This document shows positions 34,404-47,290 of a DNA stretch of 64,000 bases, piece after piece (position 1 is the first letter of the stretch; the number at the start of each line of letters is the position of its first letter). Source of the stretch: Sphingomonas kyeonggiensis (GTDB lineage: Bacteria > Pseudomonadota > Alphaproteobacteria > Sphingomonadales > Sphingomonadaceae); contig NZ_JAUSTJ010000002.1 in the NCBI RefSeq assembly GCF_030812785.1, forward strand, positions 62,001-126,000, written 5' to 3'. Position numbers and translations under genes: made by a program. The notes beneath the pieces are model-generated. The model was not told where the DNA came from. It did not search any database and was given only the letters and a program-made list of their open reading frames with translations.

Positions 34404-35006
34404 ATGAACAGATACTTCTTCGCGCTTGGGCTCGGCCCGGCGGTCGCACTCAGCGCCTGTGGCGGTGCCGAGCCGGTGACCACGGTCGACAATATCGTCG
34501 CCACCGACACGATCATCCCCGAGAACAGCATCGACGCCAATGCGGCGAGCGGCACCGACGTCAACATGGCCTCGGGCACTGTGGCGCTGACTGGCCAGAC
34601 CTTTGCGGACACCGCCGGAGCGAGCGACGCCTATGAGATCGAGGCGGGCAAGCTTGCCCAGCAAAAGGCGACGGTCCAGGCATTGAAGGACTTCGGCGGG
34701 ATAATGGTGACCGCCCATGGCGAATCGACCGCCAAGCTGAACGCGGCGGGCGGCAAGGCGACTCCCGCGATCAAGCCGGACCCCAGGCTGAGCGCCGAGC
34801 AGGAGGCGAACCTGGCGACGCTGCGCCAGGCGACGGGATCGGACTTCGATGCGGCCTACAAGGCGCAGCAGGTCGTCGCGCACGAGAAGACGCTGGCGGT
34901 GGTGAAGGACTATGCCGCAGGCGGCACCGTGCCCGAGCTCAAGGGTTTCGCGGCCGAGGTGGCGCCGGTGGTGCAGCAGCATCTGGACAAGATCCGGGGG
35001 CTTTGA
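34404..35006 (+). CDS. DUF4142 lipoprotein
   Basis: A 200-residue protein starting at ATG 34404 with a lipoprotein signal (lipobox LSAC, Cys at residue 19). After a Thr/Asn/Ala-rich spacer comes a helical DUF4142 domain (SDAYEIEAGKLAQQKATVQALKDFGGIMVTAHGESTAKLN ... DFDAAYKAQQVVAHEKTLAVVKDYA). DUF4142 is ferritin-like in shape, found in envelope proteins of unknown role, often stress-induced. It is expected to be anchored to the outer membrane. Confidence 0.87.
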   Translation: MNRYFFALGLGPAVALSACGGAEPVTTVDNIVATDTIIPENSIDANAASGTDVNMASGTVALTGQTFADTAGASDAYEIEAGKLAQQKATVQALKDFGGIMVTAHGESTAKLNAAGGKATPAIKPDPRLSAEQEANLATLRQATGSDFDAAYKAQQVVAHEKTLAVVKDYAAGGTVPELKGFAAEVAPVVQQHLDKIRGL

Positions 35007-35018
35007 GCTTCTGACTTC

Positions 35019-35105
35019 CTTTTCCCCGGCGAAGGCCGGGGCCCAGTCCTTGAAAGTCACCACCGCGCACTGCTTAGTCTGAGCCCCGGCCTTTGCCGGG
35101 GAAAG
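35019..35105. repeat. Palindromic repeat (CCCCGGC...GCCGGGG type)
   Basis: Left arm TTTTCCCCGGCGAAGGCCGG and right arm CCGGCCTTTGCCGGGGAAAG flank a 34-bp centre. It belongs with the similar palindromes at 56102-56213 and 61483-61565. Confidence 0.75.
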
Positions 35106-35125
35106 AAGGGGACAGGCCCCGCCCC

Positions 35126-35162
35126 AAAAGCAAAGGGCGCGCTCTCGTGCGAGAACGCGCCC
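35126..35162 (-). terminator. Rho-independent terminator of the bactofilin gene
   Basis: On the minus strand, stem GGGCGCG-TCTCG/CGAGA-CGCGCCC followed by TTTGCTTTT. Confidence 0.88.
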
Positions 35163-35188
35163 TGCCTGTTTTCCGAAAAGCCGGGAGC

Positions 35189-35674
35189 TTATTCGTTCGC
35201 CGCCGTCGCGAAGGGCGAGGGGGCCGCTTCGACCGGGCGCGGGCCCGAGGGGGCGGCCGGGGCCGCTGCCTGGACGGTGCTCATATGCTTCAGGCGGCCG
35301 TCGATATGGCCGCCATTCTCGATCGTGATGTTCTCATACTCGACATCGCCGGTGATCTTGGCCGAGCGCTCGATGGTGAGCTGGCGCACGCGGACCGTGC
35401 CTTCGATCGCGCCGGCGAGGCGGGCGGTCTCGGCGGTGACGTTGCCGAACACCTGGCTGTCGGCGCCCTGGGCCAGGCTGCCGCAATTGACGTCGCCTTC
35501 GATGCGGCCGTCGATGTGCAGGTCGGCGCTGGCGGTGATATTGCCGGTCACCGTCACGTCCGGACCGATCACCGAGAACATGCCGCGCTTGCCGCCATTG
35601 GCCTGCTGCGGCGGCGCCGGCGGCATTGCCGGACGCTCATCCCTGTCGCGACCACGATTATTACCGTTGAACAT
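35189..35674 (-). CDS. Bactofilin family cytoskeletal protein
   Basis: A 161-residue protein: a disordered Asn/Arg/Pro-rich N-terminus (1-30), the beta-helical bactofilin domain (about 32-130: SVIGPDVTVTGNITASADLHIDGRIEGDVNCG ... GTVRVRQLTIERSAKITGDVEYENITIENGGHIDGRLKHM), and an Ala/Pro-rich tail. Bactofilins self-assemble without nucleotide and shape the cell or place peptidoglycan enzymes. No M23 endopeptidase gene, the usual partner, is adjacent here; instead a membrane protein gene lies 5 bp upstream. Confidence 0.92.
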   Translation of the reverse strand: MFNGNNRGRDRDERPAMPPAPPQQANGGKRGMFSVIGPDVTVTGNITASADLHIDGRIEGDVNCGSLAQGADSQVFGNVTAETARLAGAIEGTVRVRQLTIERSAKITGDVEYENITIENGGHIDGRLKHMSTVQAAAPAAPSGPRPVEAAPSPFATAANE

Positions 35675-35679
35675 TCACG

Positions 35680-36234
35680 CTACTCCCCAAATTCGTAACC
35701 CGAATCCCGTGGGATATCTCTAGCATAACGCAGGGAAGTGGGCACCGGCCAAAAGCTTGCCATGCGTTCCAGAGAGGGATTGTCGTTCGCCGCCGGGCTT
35801 CGGGCGCGGCAAAGCCACGCGGCGGCGAGCATCGTTACGCCGGCGACTCCCGCGGCGACGGGTCCGGTGCCGAGCGCGGCGAGCACGCCGGCGAGTGCCA
35901 GCGGCGCGGCGAATCGCTCGGCGGGCAGCAGCGCGAGGGCGAGGGTGGCGGGCACGAGCAGGGCGGCCGCGCCGGCATGCGGGAAGATAACCAGCGGGAT
36001 CAGCGCGGCAGGCAGCGCGGCCCGGGCGAGCGGCGCCGGGGGCAGGGCGGTCAGCTGCGCGAGGTGCCAGGCGAGGAAGCCGGCGCCCCCGACGATCGCC
36101 AGCCCGAACGCCTCCCAGCCGAGTAGCGCCGCAGGGCCGGACAGCGCCGGGCCGAAGGCGCCGAGCAGCAGAGTCGCGGCCAGGGCGGCCAGGGCGGCGG
36201 CGAGGGGCTTGAAGCGGGAAGCGTAACGAACCAT
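35680..36234 (-). CDS. Membrane protein of unknown function, upstream of bactofilin
   Basis: A 184-residue protein with five or six Ala/Leu-rich hydrophobic segments between residues 8 and 145 and a soluble C-terminal tail (ARSPAANDNPSLERMASFWPVPTSLRYARDIP). Its stop is 5 bp before the bactofilin ATG, so the two are almost certainly co-transcribed, and it could anchor or partner the bactofilin. I do not recognise a family. It is divergent from the str operon, 271 bp away. Confidence 0.7.
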   Translation of the reverse strand: MVRYASRFKPLAAALAALAATLLLGAFGPALSGPAALLGWEAFGLAIVGGAGFLAWHLAQLTALPPAPLARAALPAALIPLVIFPHAGAAALLVPATLALALLPAERFAAPLALAGVLAALGTGPVAAGVAGVTMLAAAWLCRARSPAANDNPSLERMASFWPVPTSLRYARDIPRDSGYEFGE

Positions 36235-36293
36235 CTCCCCATCTCTAGCCCGGCGGTGGTTGACGCTCTGTTATCCCGCTTCGGGCGACTCAG

Positions 36294-36322
36294 TTGACCC
36301 GCTCGCCACCCGTCGCTATAGG
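36294..36322 (+). promoter_or_regulatory. Sigma-70 promoter of the str operon
   Basis: TTGACC (36294-36299), a 17-bp spacer, and TATAGG (36317-36322). About 180 bp upstream of rpsL. The sequence after the -10, GCGCCCCC, resembles that after the rpsJ and rplO promoters. Confidence 0.7.
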
Positions 36323-36401
36323 CGCCCCCGTTCCGCGAGGGGCCGGTCTTCCGGCGCGAATCCCCCGTGGGGCAAGAGCTGAACGTTGCTGGAGACGCAA
36401 T

Positions 36402-36441
36402 GGCCCGGGGGGTCGAGGACACCCGGGGCCTTTTCGTATTC
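36402..36441 (+). terminator. Attenuator-like hairpin in the rpsL leader
   Basis: Stem GGCCCGGGGGGT paired with ACACCCGGGGCC, followed by TTTTCGTATTCT. It lies between the promoter and rpsL, 65 bp before the start codon, so it would stop or slow transcription of the str operon unless prevented. Confidence 0.65.
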
Positions 36442-36505
36442 TCAAACACAGGGTTCCAGCAAAGTAACCGCCGGCCATGCCGGTAACATAAAGGTGAAGG
36501 GCTTC

Positions 36506-36877
36506 ATGCCGACGATCAACCAGCTGGTCCGCAAGGGCCGCGAACCGCAGAAGGCCAAGTCGAAGGTCCCTGCGATGGAGCAGAACCCGCAGAAGCGTGG
36601 CGTTTGCACCCGCGTCTACACGACGACTCCGAAGAAGCCGAACTCGGCGCTCCGCAAGGTTGCCAAGGTCCGCCTGACCAACCAGCGCGAAGTCATCTCG
36701 TACATCCCGGGCGAAGGCCACAACCTGCAGGAGCACTCGGTGGTGCTCATCCGCGGCGGCCGTGTGCGCGACCTTCCCGGCGTGCGCTACCACGTGCTGC
36801 GCGGCGTGCTCGACACCCAGGGTGTCAAGGACCGCAAGCAGTCGCGTTCGAAGTACGGCGCCAAGCGTCCCAAGTAA
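36506..36877 (+). CDS. rpsL: Ribosomal protein S12
   Basis: A 123-residue S12 starting at ATG 36506 ([19 protein letters not shown]). It carries the decoding-site loop [22 protein letters not shown], with the Lys that mutates in streptomycin resistance, and the second loop [11 protein letters not shown]. The frame upstream to 36386 is open, but the S12 start is unmistakable. First gene of the str operon rpsL-rpsG-fusA-tuf. Confidence 0.98.
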   Translation: MPTINQLVRKGREPQKAKSKVPAMEQNPQKRGVCTRVYTTTPKKPNSALRKVAKVRLTNQREVISYIPGEGHNLQEHSVVLIRGGRVRDLPGVRYHVLRGVLDTQGVKDRKQSRSKYGAKRPK

Positions 36878-36940
36878 TCACAGCCATAGTAAGCCCCGGA
36901 CAGGTTCCGGATCGGCTGAAGTTTTAGAAGGAAATTCAAG

Positions 36941-37411
36941 ATGGCTCGTCGTCGTCGCCCAGAGAAGCGCGAAATCCTGCCGGATCCCAAGTTCGGTGAT
37001 ATCGTTCTCTCGAAGTTCATGAACTCGGTCATGCTGGACGGTAAGAAGTCCGTTGCCGAGGGCATCGTCTATTCGGCCCTGGAAACCGTCGAGACGCGCG
37101 CCAAGCGCGATCCGATCGGCGTGTTCCATGATGCGCTGAACAACATCAAGCCGGGCATCGAGGTCCGCAGCCGCCGCGTCGGCGGTGCGACCTACCAGGT
37201 TCCGGTGGAAGTCCGTCCGGAGCGTGCCCAGGCGCTCGCGATCCGCTGGCTGATCACCTCGGCCCGCAATCGCAGCGAGAACACCATGTCGGCGCGCCTC
37301 TCGGGCGAGCTGCTGGACGCTTCGAACAATCGCGGCAACGCGGTGAAGAAGCGCGAAGACACCCACCGTATGGCCGAAGCGAACCGCGCTTTCAGCCACT
37401 ACCGCTGGTAA
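36941..37411 (+). CDS. rpsG: Ribosomal protein S7
   Basis: A 156-residue S7 ([31 protein letters not shown] ... [25 protein letters not shown]), which starts assembly of the 30S head domain by binding the 3' part of 16S rRNA. It follows rpsL by 63 bp, with AGAAGGAAA before the start. In E. coli S7 represses this operon by binding the rpsL-rpsG gap; the gap here is short and I see no obvious copy of that structure. Confidence 0.98.
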   Translation: MARRRRPEKREILPDPKFGDIVLSKFMNSVMLDGKKSVAEGIVYSALETVETRAKRDPIGVFHDALNNIKPGIEVRSRRVGGATYQVPVEVRPERAQALAIRWLITSARNRSENTMSARLSGELLDASNNRGNAVKKREDTHRMAEANRAFSHYRW

Positions 37412-37418
37412 GTCTTTC

Positions 37419-37453
37419 TCCAGCGCCGGGGCAACTGGCGCTGGAAATTTTCG
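37419..37453 (+). promoter_or_regulatory. Hairpin with T-rich tail between rpsG and fusA
   Basis: Perfect 9-bp stem TCCAGCGCC/GGCGCTGGA, then AATTTTCGTT. A second hairpin, GGGGAGC/GCTCCCC, follows at about 37467-37491 just before the fusA ribosome site. These may lower read-through and so set fusA/tuf levels apart from rpsL/rpsG. Confidence 0.55.
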
Positions 37454-37512
37454 TTCCTACATATCGGGGAGCTGGATCGTCCGGCTCCCCACATCCTTAA
37501 GGAAACCAGGTC

Positions 37513-39606
<2,094 letters not shown>

Positions 39607-39712
39607 CGCGCTTAGCGCTTGGGCTGGCGTAACTTGAAAACAGCCGCTATGGGGCCGCCTTCCGGCGAATCCCCTGGCGGCGCGGAATCAGAGATCAGAA
39701 GGTAGGAAAACA

Positions 39713-40909
<1,197 letters not shown>

Positions 40910-40935
40910 GCTTCGCCCTTTAGGGTAGAGTTCGA

Positions 40936-40976
40936 AGGGCCCGGTCTCCGCAAGGAGGCCGGGCCTTTTCGTTTGG
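40936..40976 (+). terminator. Rho-independent terminator of the str operon
   Basis: Stem GGCCCGG-CTCC/GGAG-CCGGGCC with a GCAA loop, followed by TTTTCGTTT. Confidence 0.92.
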
Positions 40977-41072
40977 AGGCATTCCGCTGGCTGGTGCCCT
41001 GGTGGCGGTAGAAGCTGGCTTGGCTGGCTCCGAAGGCGCTAGAGATCGGCTGGGGAAATCTACGGAGCTGGT

Positions 41073-41519
41073 ATGACGAGTCTGTCGCCTACGCTGTTTG
41101 CCATCGATCACGACGACTATGGCGCGCGATATGTGGGGCGAACTGCCGACGGCCGCCAATTCTTCCTCACTACGCCCTTCGTCCCCGCAATGGGGCACGC
41201 AGGCGGTGAATTCATCGCCCTCTATATCTTCGATGCGCAGGGTGTGCTGCTGGAGGCGCAGATCGACGCCCTTGGTCCTCGCGCTGATCTCGACTTGGGC
41301 ATCCGTGCGAAGCGCCGGGACGAGTGGCTTGCCGACCTTGGCGACATCCGCTTTGGGCGGATCGAGATTGCTCCCTTCTCAGTCGATCGTTTCGACACCG
41401 TGTTCGGGTTGGTGGCGCGGGCGCCGGAGGACGACGACGATGTCTGGGCGGTCGAGGCGCAACCCGGCAACTATATGGCGTTTTTCGAGCCTTGGGACAG
41501 CGGTGAGTACGACACCTGA
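41073..41519 (+). CDS. Protein of unknown function between tuf and rpsJ
   Basis: A 148-residue acidic protein without signal or membrane segments. It has a beta-rich look: PTLFAIDHDDYGARYVGRTADGRQFFLTTPF, GGEFIALYIFDAQGVLLEAQIDALG, and a conserved-looking end NYMAFFEPWDSGEYDT. I recognise no family; the shape recalls small immunity-like or SMI1-type proteins, but I have no motif to support that. It has its own space between the str terminator and the rpsJ promoter, so it is probably a separately transcribed insertion. Confidence 0.7.
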   Translation: MTSLSPTLFAIDHDDYGARYVGRTADGRQFFLTTPFVPAMGHAGGEFIALYIFDAQGVLLEAQIDALGPRADLDLGIRAKRRDEWLADLGDIRFGRIEIAPFSVDRFDTVFGLVARAPEDDDDVWAVEAQPGNYMAFFEPWDSGEYDT

Positions 41520-41585
41520 AATGGCGAAGGGCGAGGCTCGGTTCAGGCGCTGCGCACCGGCTTCGCGAAAACTGTCGCCAGCCCC

Positions 41586-41614
41586 TTGATCCGAATCATA
41601 TCTGTCTGTAAGGG
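41586..41614 (+). promoter_or_regulatory. Sigma-70 promoter of rpsJ / S10 operon
   Basis: TTGATC (41586-41591), 17-bp spacer, TAAGGG (41609-41614), followed by CCGCCCC. It lies 70 bp before the rpsJ ATG. Confidence 0.6.
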
Positions 41615-41683
41615 CCGCCCCTTCGGTTCAAACACAGCATAGAAGTCCGGCAACGGGCTCCGCTCTTTCGCATTGGTAGGGAC

Positions 41684-41995
41684 ATGGAAACGCAGAATAT
41701 CCGTATTCGCCTGAAGGCGTTCGATCATCGAGTGCTCGACCAGGCGACCGGCGACATCGCCGACACTGCCCGCCGTACCGGCGCTCTCATCCGTGGCCCG
41801 ATTCCGCTTCCGACGAAGATCGAGAAGTTCACGGTCAACCGTGGTCCCCACATCGACAAGAAGTCGCGCGAGCAGTTCGAGGTGCGCACCTACAAGCGCA
41901 TGCTCGACATCGTGCAGCCGACCCCGCAGACCGTGGACGCGCTGATGAAGCTTGACCTCGCCGCCGGCGTCGACGTCGAGATCAAGCTGGCCTGA
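41684..41995 (+). CDS. rpsJ: Ribosomal protein S10
   Basis: A 103-residue S10 ([34 protein letters not shown] ... [37 protein letters not shown]). It is part of the 30S head and doubles as NusE in antitermination. A terminator lies 9 bp after its stop and a 387-bp spacer separates it from rplC, so it may be expressed apart from the rest of the S10 operon. Confidence 0.98.
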   Translation: METQNIRIRLKAFDHRVLDQATGDIADTARRTGALIRGPIPLPTKIEKFTVNRGPHIDKKSREQFEVRTYKRMLDIVQPTPQTVDALMKLDLAAGVDVEIKLA

Positions 41996-42000
41996 GCCGG

Positions 42001-42382
42001 TTGAAGACCCCTGCGAAAGCGGGGGTCTTTCTCGTCCTGCCGCATACTTCGCAGGAATGCAGGTGTGGGGGTGGACAGGGAAGCGCTGCTGACGTAAAGG
42101 CGCGCCTCCACACGAGATTCGCGATTCCCTTATGGGGGATTCGCCAGGTTCCTCCACCGGATCGATCCCGATCCAACGCAAGGAACCGGAGGGCGCCACG
42201 GGCGCACTCGCATCGCGATAGGGATACCGCCGGCCTCTTCGGAGAACCGGGACTGCGTCCCCCGTCGCCTCTTCCTTCGGGAAGGGGTTCAGCCCGGACG
42301 GGGGCTCGCATCATATTTTCGGGCTGAAGCACGCACCCGTGGGAATTCCCCCTCGGGTGCCTATGCATAGGAGCAACTGGTC
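42001..42382 (+). promoter_or_regulatory. Structured 382-bp spacer between rpsJ and rplC
   Basis: No gene is seen. It holds the terminator at 42004-42034, three GATTC sites at 42116-42142, a hairpin GCACCCG/CGGGTGC (42333-42360) and the palindrome CTATGCATAG (42361-42370), which overlaps the AGGAG ribosome site of rplC. It looks like an untranslated leader for the L3-L4 genes. In E. coli, L4 controls the S10 operon through a leader before rpsJ; a leader after rpsJ would be a different arrangement. Confidence 0.6.
42004..42034 (+). terminator. Terminator-like hairpin directly after rpsJ
   Basis: Stem AGACCCC-GC/GC-GGGGTCT with a GAAA loop and tail TTCTCGT. It would attenuate transcription into rplC. 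Confidence 0.8.
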
Positions 42383-43141
42383 ATGCGCACTGGCGTGATC
42401 GCGAAGAAGTTGGGGATGACCCGCCTGTTCCAGGACGACGGCCGCCACGTGCCCGTCACCGTCCTGGCTCTCGAAGGCGTGCAGGTCGTCTCCGTCCGCG
42501 AAAAGGATCGTGACGGCTACACCGCCGTCCAGCTCGGCGCCGGCACGGCGAAGAGCAAGAATGTCGCCAAGCCGCAGCGCGGCCACTTCGGCAAGGCCGA
42601 AGTCGAGCCCAAGGCGGTCGTCCATGAGTTCCGCGTCGACGCGGACGGCCTGCTCGAAGTGGGCGCCGAGATCTCGGCCGACCACTATGTCGCCGGCCAG
42701 TTCGTCGACATCCAGGGCAAGACCCAGGGCAAGGGCTTCGCCGGCGGCATGAAGCGTTGGGGCTTCGGCGGTCTGCGCGCCACCCACGGCGTCTCGGTCT
42801 CGCACCGCTCGCTCGGTTCGACCGGTCAGCGCCAGGATCCGGGCAAGGTCTTCAAGAACAAGAAGATGGCCGGCCACATGGGTGACAAGTTCCGCACCCA
42901 GCAGAATCTCGAGATCGTCGGCACCGACGTCGAGCGCGGCCTGATCTTCGTCAAGGGCTCGGTCCCTGGCTCGAAGGGTGGCTGGCTGTTCGTCAAGGAC
43001 GCCGTCAAGGTCGCCCGTCCCGACGCCGCGCCGTTCCCGGCCGGCATCAAGTCGGTCGCCAACAACAACGACACCGCTCCCGCGGAGACTCCGGCCGAAG
43101 TGACCGAGACTCCCGAGGCGACCGAAGGCCAGGAGGGCTAA
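42383..43141 (+). CDS. rplC: Ribosomal protein L3
   Basis: A 252-residue L3 ([36 protein letters not shown]), with the peptidyl-transferase-reaching loop [47 protein letters not shown]. It is longer than the E. coli protein because of an acidic Glu/Thr/Pro-rich C-terminal tail (about 30 residues: [21 protein letters not shown]), common in alphaproteobacteria. rplD follows with no gap. Confidence 0.98.
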   Translation: MRTGVIAKKLGMTRLFQDDGRHVPVTVLALEGVQVVSVREKDRDGYTAVQLGAGTAKSKNVAKPQRGHFGKAEVEPKAVVHEFRVDADGLLEVGAEISADHYVAGQFVDIQGKTQGKGFAGGMKRWGFGGLRATHGVSVSHRSLGSTGQRQDPGKVFKNKKMAGHMGDKFRTQQNLEIVGTDVERGLIFVKGSVPGSKGGWLFVKDAVKVARPDAAPFPAGIKSVANNNDTAPAETPAEVTETPEATEGQEG

Positions 43142-43756
43142 GTGAAGGTCAAGGTTCAAACCCTCGACGCCAAGGCTTCGGGCGACATCGAGCTCAACGA
43201 CACCGTCTTCGGTGTCGAGCCGCGCGCCGACATCCTGCACCGCGTCGTCACCTGGCAGCTCGAGAAGCGCCGCGCCACCGCGCGCGGTACTCGCGAGCGT
43301 GCCGACGTCGCCCGCTCGGGCAAGAAGTTCGGTCGCCAGAAGGGCGGCGGTACCGCCCGTCACGGCGATCGCCGCGCTCCGGTGTTCATCGGCGGTGGTA
43401 AGGCGCACGGCGCCCGCGTCCGCGACTTCAATCCGTCGCTGAACAAGAAGATCCGCGCGCTCGGCCTGAAGATGGCCCTCAGCAGCCACGCCAAGGCCGG
43501 CTCGCTGATCGTCCTCGACGCGTTCGGCACCGCCAAGACCGCGGAGCTGAAGACCCAGTTCGCCAAGCTCGGCACCGGCAAGACTGCCCTGGTGATCGAC
43601 GGCGAGGCCGGCAACGGCTTCCTGGCTGCGCGCAACCTGATCGGCGTGAACGTCCTCCCCGCGGTGGGCGCCAACGTCTATGACATCCTGAAGCACGACA
43701 CGCTGGTCCTGACCCGCGCTGCCGTCGAGAAGCTGGAGGCGCGCTTCAATGGCTAA
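43142..43756 (+). CDS. rplD: Ribosomal protein L4
   Basis: A 204-residue L4 starting with GTG 43142, directly after the rplC stop. It has the loop that lines the exit tunnel ([41 protein letters not shown]). It is the candidate autorepressor of the operon by analogy with E. coli. Its last 8 bases overlap the rplW start. Confidence 0.98.
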   Translation: MKVKVQTLDAKASGDIELNDTVFGVEPRADILHRVVTWQLEKRRATARGTRERADVARSGKKFGRQKGGGTARHGDRRAPVFIGGGKAHGARVRDFNPSLNKKIRALGLKMALSSHAKAGSLIVLDAFGTAKTAELKTQFAKLGTGKTALVIDGEAGNGFLAARNLIGVNVLPAVGANVYDILKHDTLVLTRAAVEKLEARFNG

Positions 43757-44069
43757 GAAGCAGGCAGCCGCGATCGACAACCGTCACTATGACGTGATTG
43801 TCGCGCCGCACATCACCGAGAAGTCGACGCTCGTCTCCGAGCACAACGCGGTTGTGTTCCGGGTCGCTGGCGACGCCACCAAGCCCGAGATCAAGGCCGC
43901 CGTCGAGGCGATCTGGAAGGTCAAGGTGACTGGCGTCAACACGATCGTCCAGAAGGGCAAGACCAAGAAGTGGAAGGGCGCCCCCTACAAGCGCTCTGAC
44001 GTGAAGAAGGCTATCGTGACCCTCGCCGACGGTGAGCAGATCGACGTGACCTCGGGGGTCAATTCGTAA
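43749..44069 (+). CDS. rplW: Ribosomal protein L23
   Basis: A 106-residue L23 ([43 protein letters not shown]), located at the exit tunnel, where signal recognition particle and trigger factor dock. It overlaps rplD by 8 bp and shares the last base of its stop with the rplB start (TAATG). Confidence 0.97.
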   Translation: MAKKQAAAIDNRHYDVIVAPHITEKSTLVSEHNAVVFRVAGDATKPEIKAAVEAIWKVKVTGVNTIVQKGKTKKWKGAPYKRSDVKKAIVTLADGEQIDVTSGVNS

Positions 44070-44920
44070 TGGCACTCAAGAATTACAATCCGACGTCGCC
44101 TGGCGTCCGCGGCCTGATCCTGATCGACCGTTCGGCCCTGTACAAGGGTCGTCCGGTCAAGGCTCTGACCGAGGGCAAGACCAAGACCGGCGGCCGCAAC
44201 AACAAGGGCCATGTGACCTCGCGCGGCATCGCCGGCGGCCACAAGCAGCGCTATCGTATCATCGATTTCAAGCGCCGCCTGTGGGACGTCGAAGGCACCG
44301 TCGAGCGGATCGAGTATGACCCGAACCGCACCGCCTTCATCGCGCTGATCAACTACGGCGCCGACGAAGCCGGCAAGGATCGCGTCGCCTACATCATCGC
44401 GCCGCAGCGTCTCGCTGTCGGCGACAAGGTGATCGCCGGCAAGAAGACCGACGTGAAGCCGGGCAACGCCATGGAGCTCGGCCAGATGCCGGTCGGCACC
44501 ATCGTCCACAATGTGGAGATGAAGCCGGGCAAGGGCGGCCAGATCGCCCGTTCGGCAGGCACCTATGTCCAGGTCGTCGGTCGTGACCGCGGCATGGTCA
44601 TCGTCCGCCTGAACTCGGGCGAGCAGCGCTACATCCACGGCAACTGCATGGCGACGGTCGGTGCGGTGTCCAACCCGGACAACCAGAACACCAACCTCGG
44701 CAAGGCCGGCCGCAACCGCTGGAAGGGCATCCGCCCGCTGACCCGCGGTGTCGCGAAGAACCCGGTCGACCACCCGCACGGCGGTGGTGAAGGCCGTACC
44801 TCGGGCGGCCGTCACCCGGTCACCCCGTGGGGCAAGCCGACCAAGGGTGCGCGCACCCGCCACAACAAGGCGACGGACAAGATGATCATCCGCAGCCGTC
44901 ACGCGAAGAAGAAGGGCTAA
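44069..44920 (+). CDS. rplB: Ribosomal protein L2
   Basis: A 283-residue L2, needed for subunit joining and peptidyl transfer. It has [22 protein letters not shown] and the conserved C-terminal [34 protein letters not shown] with the functionally important His. TAATG overlap with rplW; rpsS follows after 3 bp. Confidence 0.98.
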   Translation: MALKNYNPTSPGVRGLILIDRSALYKGRPVKALTEGKTKTGGRNNKGHVTSRGIAGGHKQRYRIIDFKRRLWDVEGTVERIEYDPNRTAFIALINYGADEAGKDRVAYIIAPQRLAVGDKVIAGKKTDVKPGNAMELGQMPVGTIVHNVEMKPGKGGQIARSAGTYVQVVGRDRGMVIVRLNSGEQRYIHGNCMATVGAVSNPDNQNTNLGKAGRNRWKGIRPLTRGVAKNPVDHPHGGGEGRTSGGRHPVTPWGKPTKGARTRHNKATDKMIIRSRHAKKKG

Positions 44921-44923
44921 CCC

Positions 44924-45202
44924 ATGGCTCGCTCCGTTTGGAAGGGTCCGTTCGTGGACCTCCACCTGCTCAAGAAGGCGCAGACCGCGCAGGAGCAGGG
45001 CACCCGCGCCGGTCCGATCAAGACCTGGTCGCGCCGCTCGACGATCCTGCCGGATTTCGTCGGCCTGACGTTCAGCGTCTACAATGGCCGCAAGTTCGTG
45101 CCGGTCTCGGTCAACGAGGACATGGTTGGCATGAAGCTCGGCGAGTTCGCGCCGACCCGCTTCTTCCCCGGCCACGCAGCCGACAAGAAGGGTAAGCGCT
45201 AA
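44924..45202 (+). CDS. rpsS: Ribosomal protein S19
   Basis: A 92-residue S19 ([20 protein letters not shown] ... [28 protein letters not shown]) of the 30S head. Overlaps rplV by one base (TAATG). Confidence 0.98.
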   Translation: MARSVWKGPFVDLHLLKKAQTAQEQGTRAGPIKTWSRRSTILPDFVGLTFSVYNGRKFVPVSVNEDMVGMKLGEFAPTRFFPGHAADKKGKR

Positions 45203-45578
45203 TGTCTAAGCAGGCAGCCCCCCGCAAGGTTGGCGACAAGGAAGCCCTTGCCGTCGCCACGCAGATCCGTGGTTCGGCCCAGAAGCTGAACCTCGTCGCG
45301 GGCCTGATCCGCGGCAAGAAGGCCGGCGACGCGCTGAACATCCTTCAGTTCTCGACCAAGGCCATGGCCGTCGATGCTCGCAAGGTTCTCGCCTCGGCGA
45401 TCGCCAATGCGGAAAACAACCATAACCTCGACGTCGACGCGCTCGTCGTCGCCGAGGCTTCGGTCGGCAAGTCGATCACGATGAAGCGCTTCGCGACCCG
45501 CGGCCGTGGCAAGTCCACCCGCATCCTGAAGCCGTTCAGCCGTCTTCGCATCGTCGTCCGCGAGCAGGAAGAAGCATA

Positions 45579-45579
<1 letters not shown>
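45202..45579 (+). CDS. rplV: Ribosomal protein L22
   Basis: A 125-residue L22 ([52 protein letters not shown]), with the beta-hairpin ([16 protein letters not shown]: [23 protein letters not shown]) that narrows the exit tunnel and mutates in macrolide resistance. TAATG overlap with rpsC. Confidence 0.97.
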
Positions 45580-46289
<710 letters not shown>

Positions 46290-46305
46290 GGGTTAGGACA
46301 GAGAA

Positions 46306-46737
46306 ATGCTGCAACCGAAGCGCACCAAGTTCCGCAAGGCCTTCAAGGGCCGCATCCACGGCGACGCCAAGGGTGGCACTGCGCTGAACTTCGGGTCGTA
46401 TGGCCTGAAGGCGATGGAGCCGGAGCGGATCACCGCCCGTCAGATCGAAGCGGCTCGCCGCGCGATCACCCGTCACATCAAGCGCCAGGGCCGTCTCTGG
46501 ATCCGCATCTTCCCGGACGTGCCGGTTTCGTCGAAGCCTGCTGAAGTCCGCATGGGCTCGGGCAAGGGCTCGCCGGAATTCTGGGTCGCCCGCGTCAAGC
46601 CGGGCCGCATCCTGTTCGAGCTGGACGGCGTGCCGGGCCCGCTCGCTGCTGAAGCTTTCGAGCGTGCGGCGATGAAGCTGCCGATCAAGGTCAAGGTCGT
46701 GGCTCGCCTCGGCGATACCTCGCACCTGGAGGGTTGA
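46306..46737 (+). CDS. rplP: Ribosomal protein L16
   Basis: A 143-residue L16 ([36 protein letters not shown] ... [44 protein letters not shown]), close to the A site and elbow of tRNA. Four bases before rpmC. Confidence 0.98.
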   Translation: MLQPKRTKFRKAFKGRIHGDAKGGTALNFGSYGLKAMEPERITARQIEAARRAITRHIKRQGRLWIRIFPDVPVSSKPAEVRMGSGKGSPEFWVARVKPGRILFELDGVPGPLAAEAFERAAMKLPIKVKVVARLGDTSHLEG

Positions 46738-46741
46738 TAGA

Positions 46742-46945
46742 ATGACCAAGGCTACCGATCTTCGTGCGAAGACCGAGGACCAGCTGAGCGACGAGCTCGG
46801 CAACCTGAAGCGCGAGGCGTTCAACCTTCGCTTCCAGGCCGCGACCAGCCAGCTCGAGAAGCCGAGCCGGGTCCGCGAAGTCCGTCGCGACATCGCCCGC
46901 ATCAAGACGCTGCAGAACGAGCGCTCGCGCTCGACTGCCAAGTAA
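46742..46945 (+). CDS. rpmC: Ribosomal protein L29
   Basis: A 67-residue L29 ([48 protein letters not shown]), a small helical protein at the tunnel exit. The ATG at 46742 lies 4 bp after rplP. Confidence 0.96.
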   Translation: MTKATDLRAKTEDQLSDELGNLKREAFNLRFQAATSQLEKPSRVREVRRDIARIKTLQNERSRSTAK

Positions 46946-46956
46946 AGGACGAAACC

Positions 46957-47229
46957 ATGCCGAAGCGCGTGCTGACCGGGAACGTGGTTTCCGACAAGGG
47001 CGACAAGACCGTGGTCGTGCTGGTGGAGCGCAAGGTGAAGCACCCGCTCTACGGCAAGATCATCCGCCGCTCGAAGAAGTATCACGCCCATGACGAGGCG
47101 AACGAGTACAAGGCCGGCGAGACCGTGCGCATCGAAGAGACTGCGCCGATCTCCAAGCTCAAGACCTGGAAGGTGATCGAGCGGGTGAACACCCACGCGA
47201 CCCCGGCCAAGTCGGACGCCGCCGCCTAA
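46957..47229 (+). CDS. rpsQ: Ribosomal protein S17
   Basis: A 90-residue S17 ([59 protein letters not shown]), an early assembly protein of the 30S body with an OB fold. It is followed by a 61-bp spacer before rplN. Confidence 0.97.
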   Translation: MPKRVLTGNVVSDKGDKTVVVLVERKVKHPLYGKIIRRSKKYHAHDEANEYKAGETVRIEETAPISKLKTWKVIERVNTHATPAKSDAAA

Positions 47230-47290
47230 TTTTTCAACTGGAACCGCCGGGCGACTGTCCCGGTAGGCCTAACGAGAAGGAACCGGATCA

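Noticed and set aside
41543..41680. Protein-like frame on the minus strand opposite the rpsJ leader ([30 protein letters not shown])
   Set aside because: It has no good start codon or ribosome site, lies opposite the rpsJ promoter region, and continues only as antisense to rpsJ. It may be a gene remnant, but the evidence is too thin.
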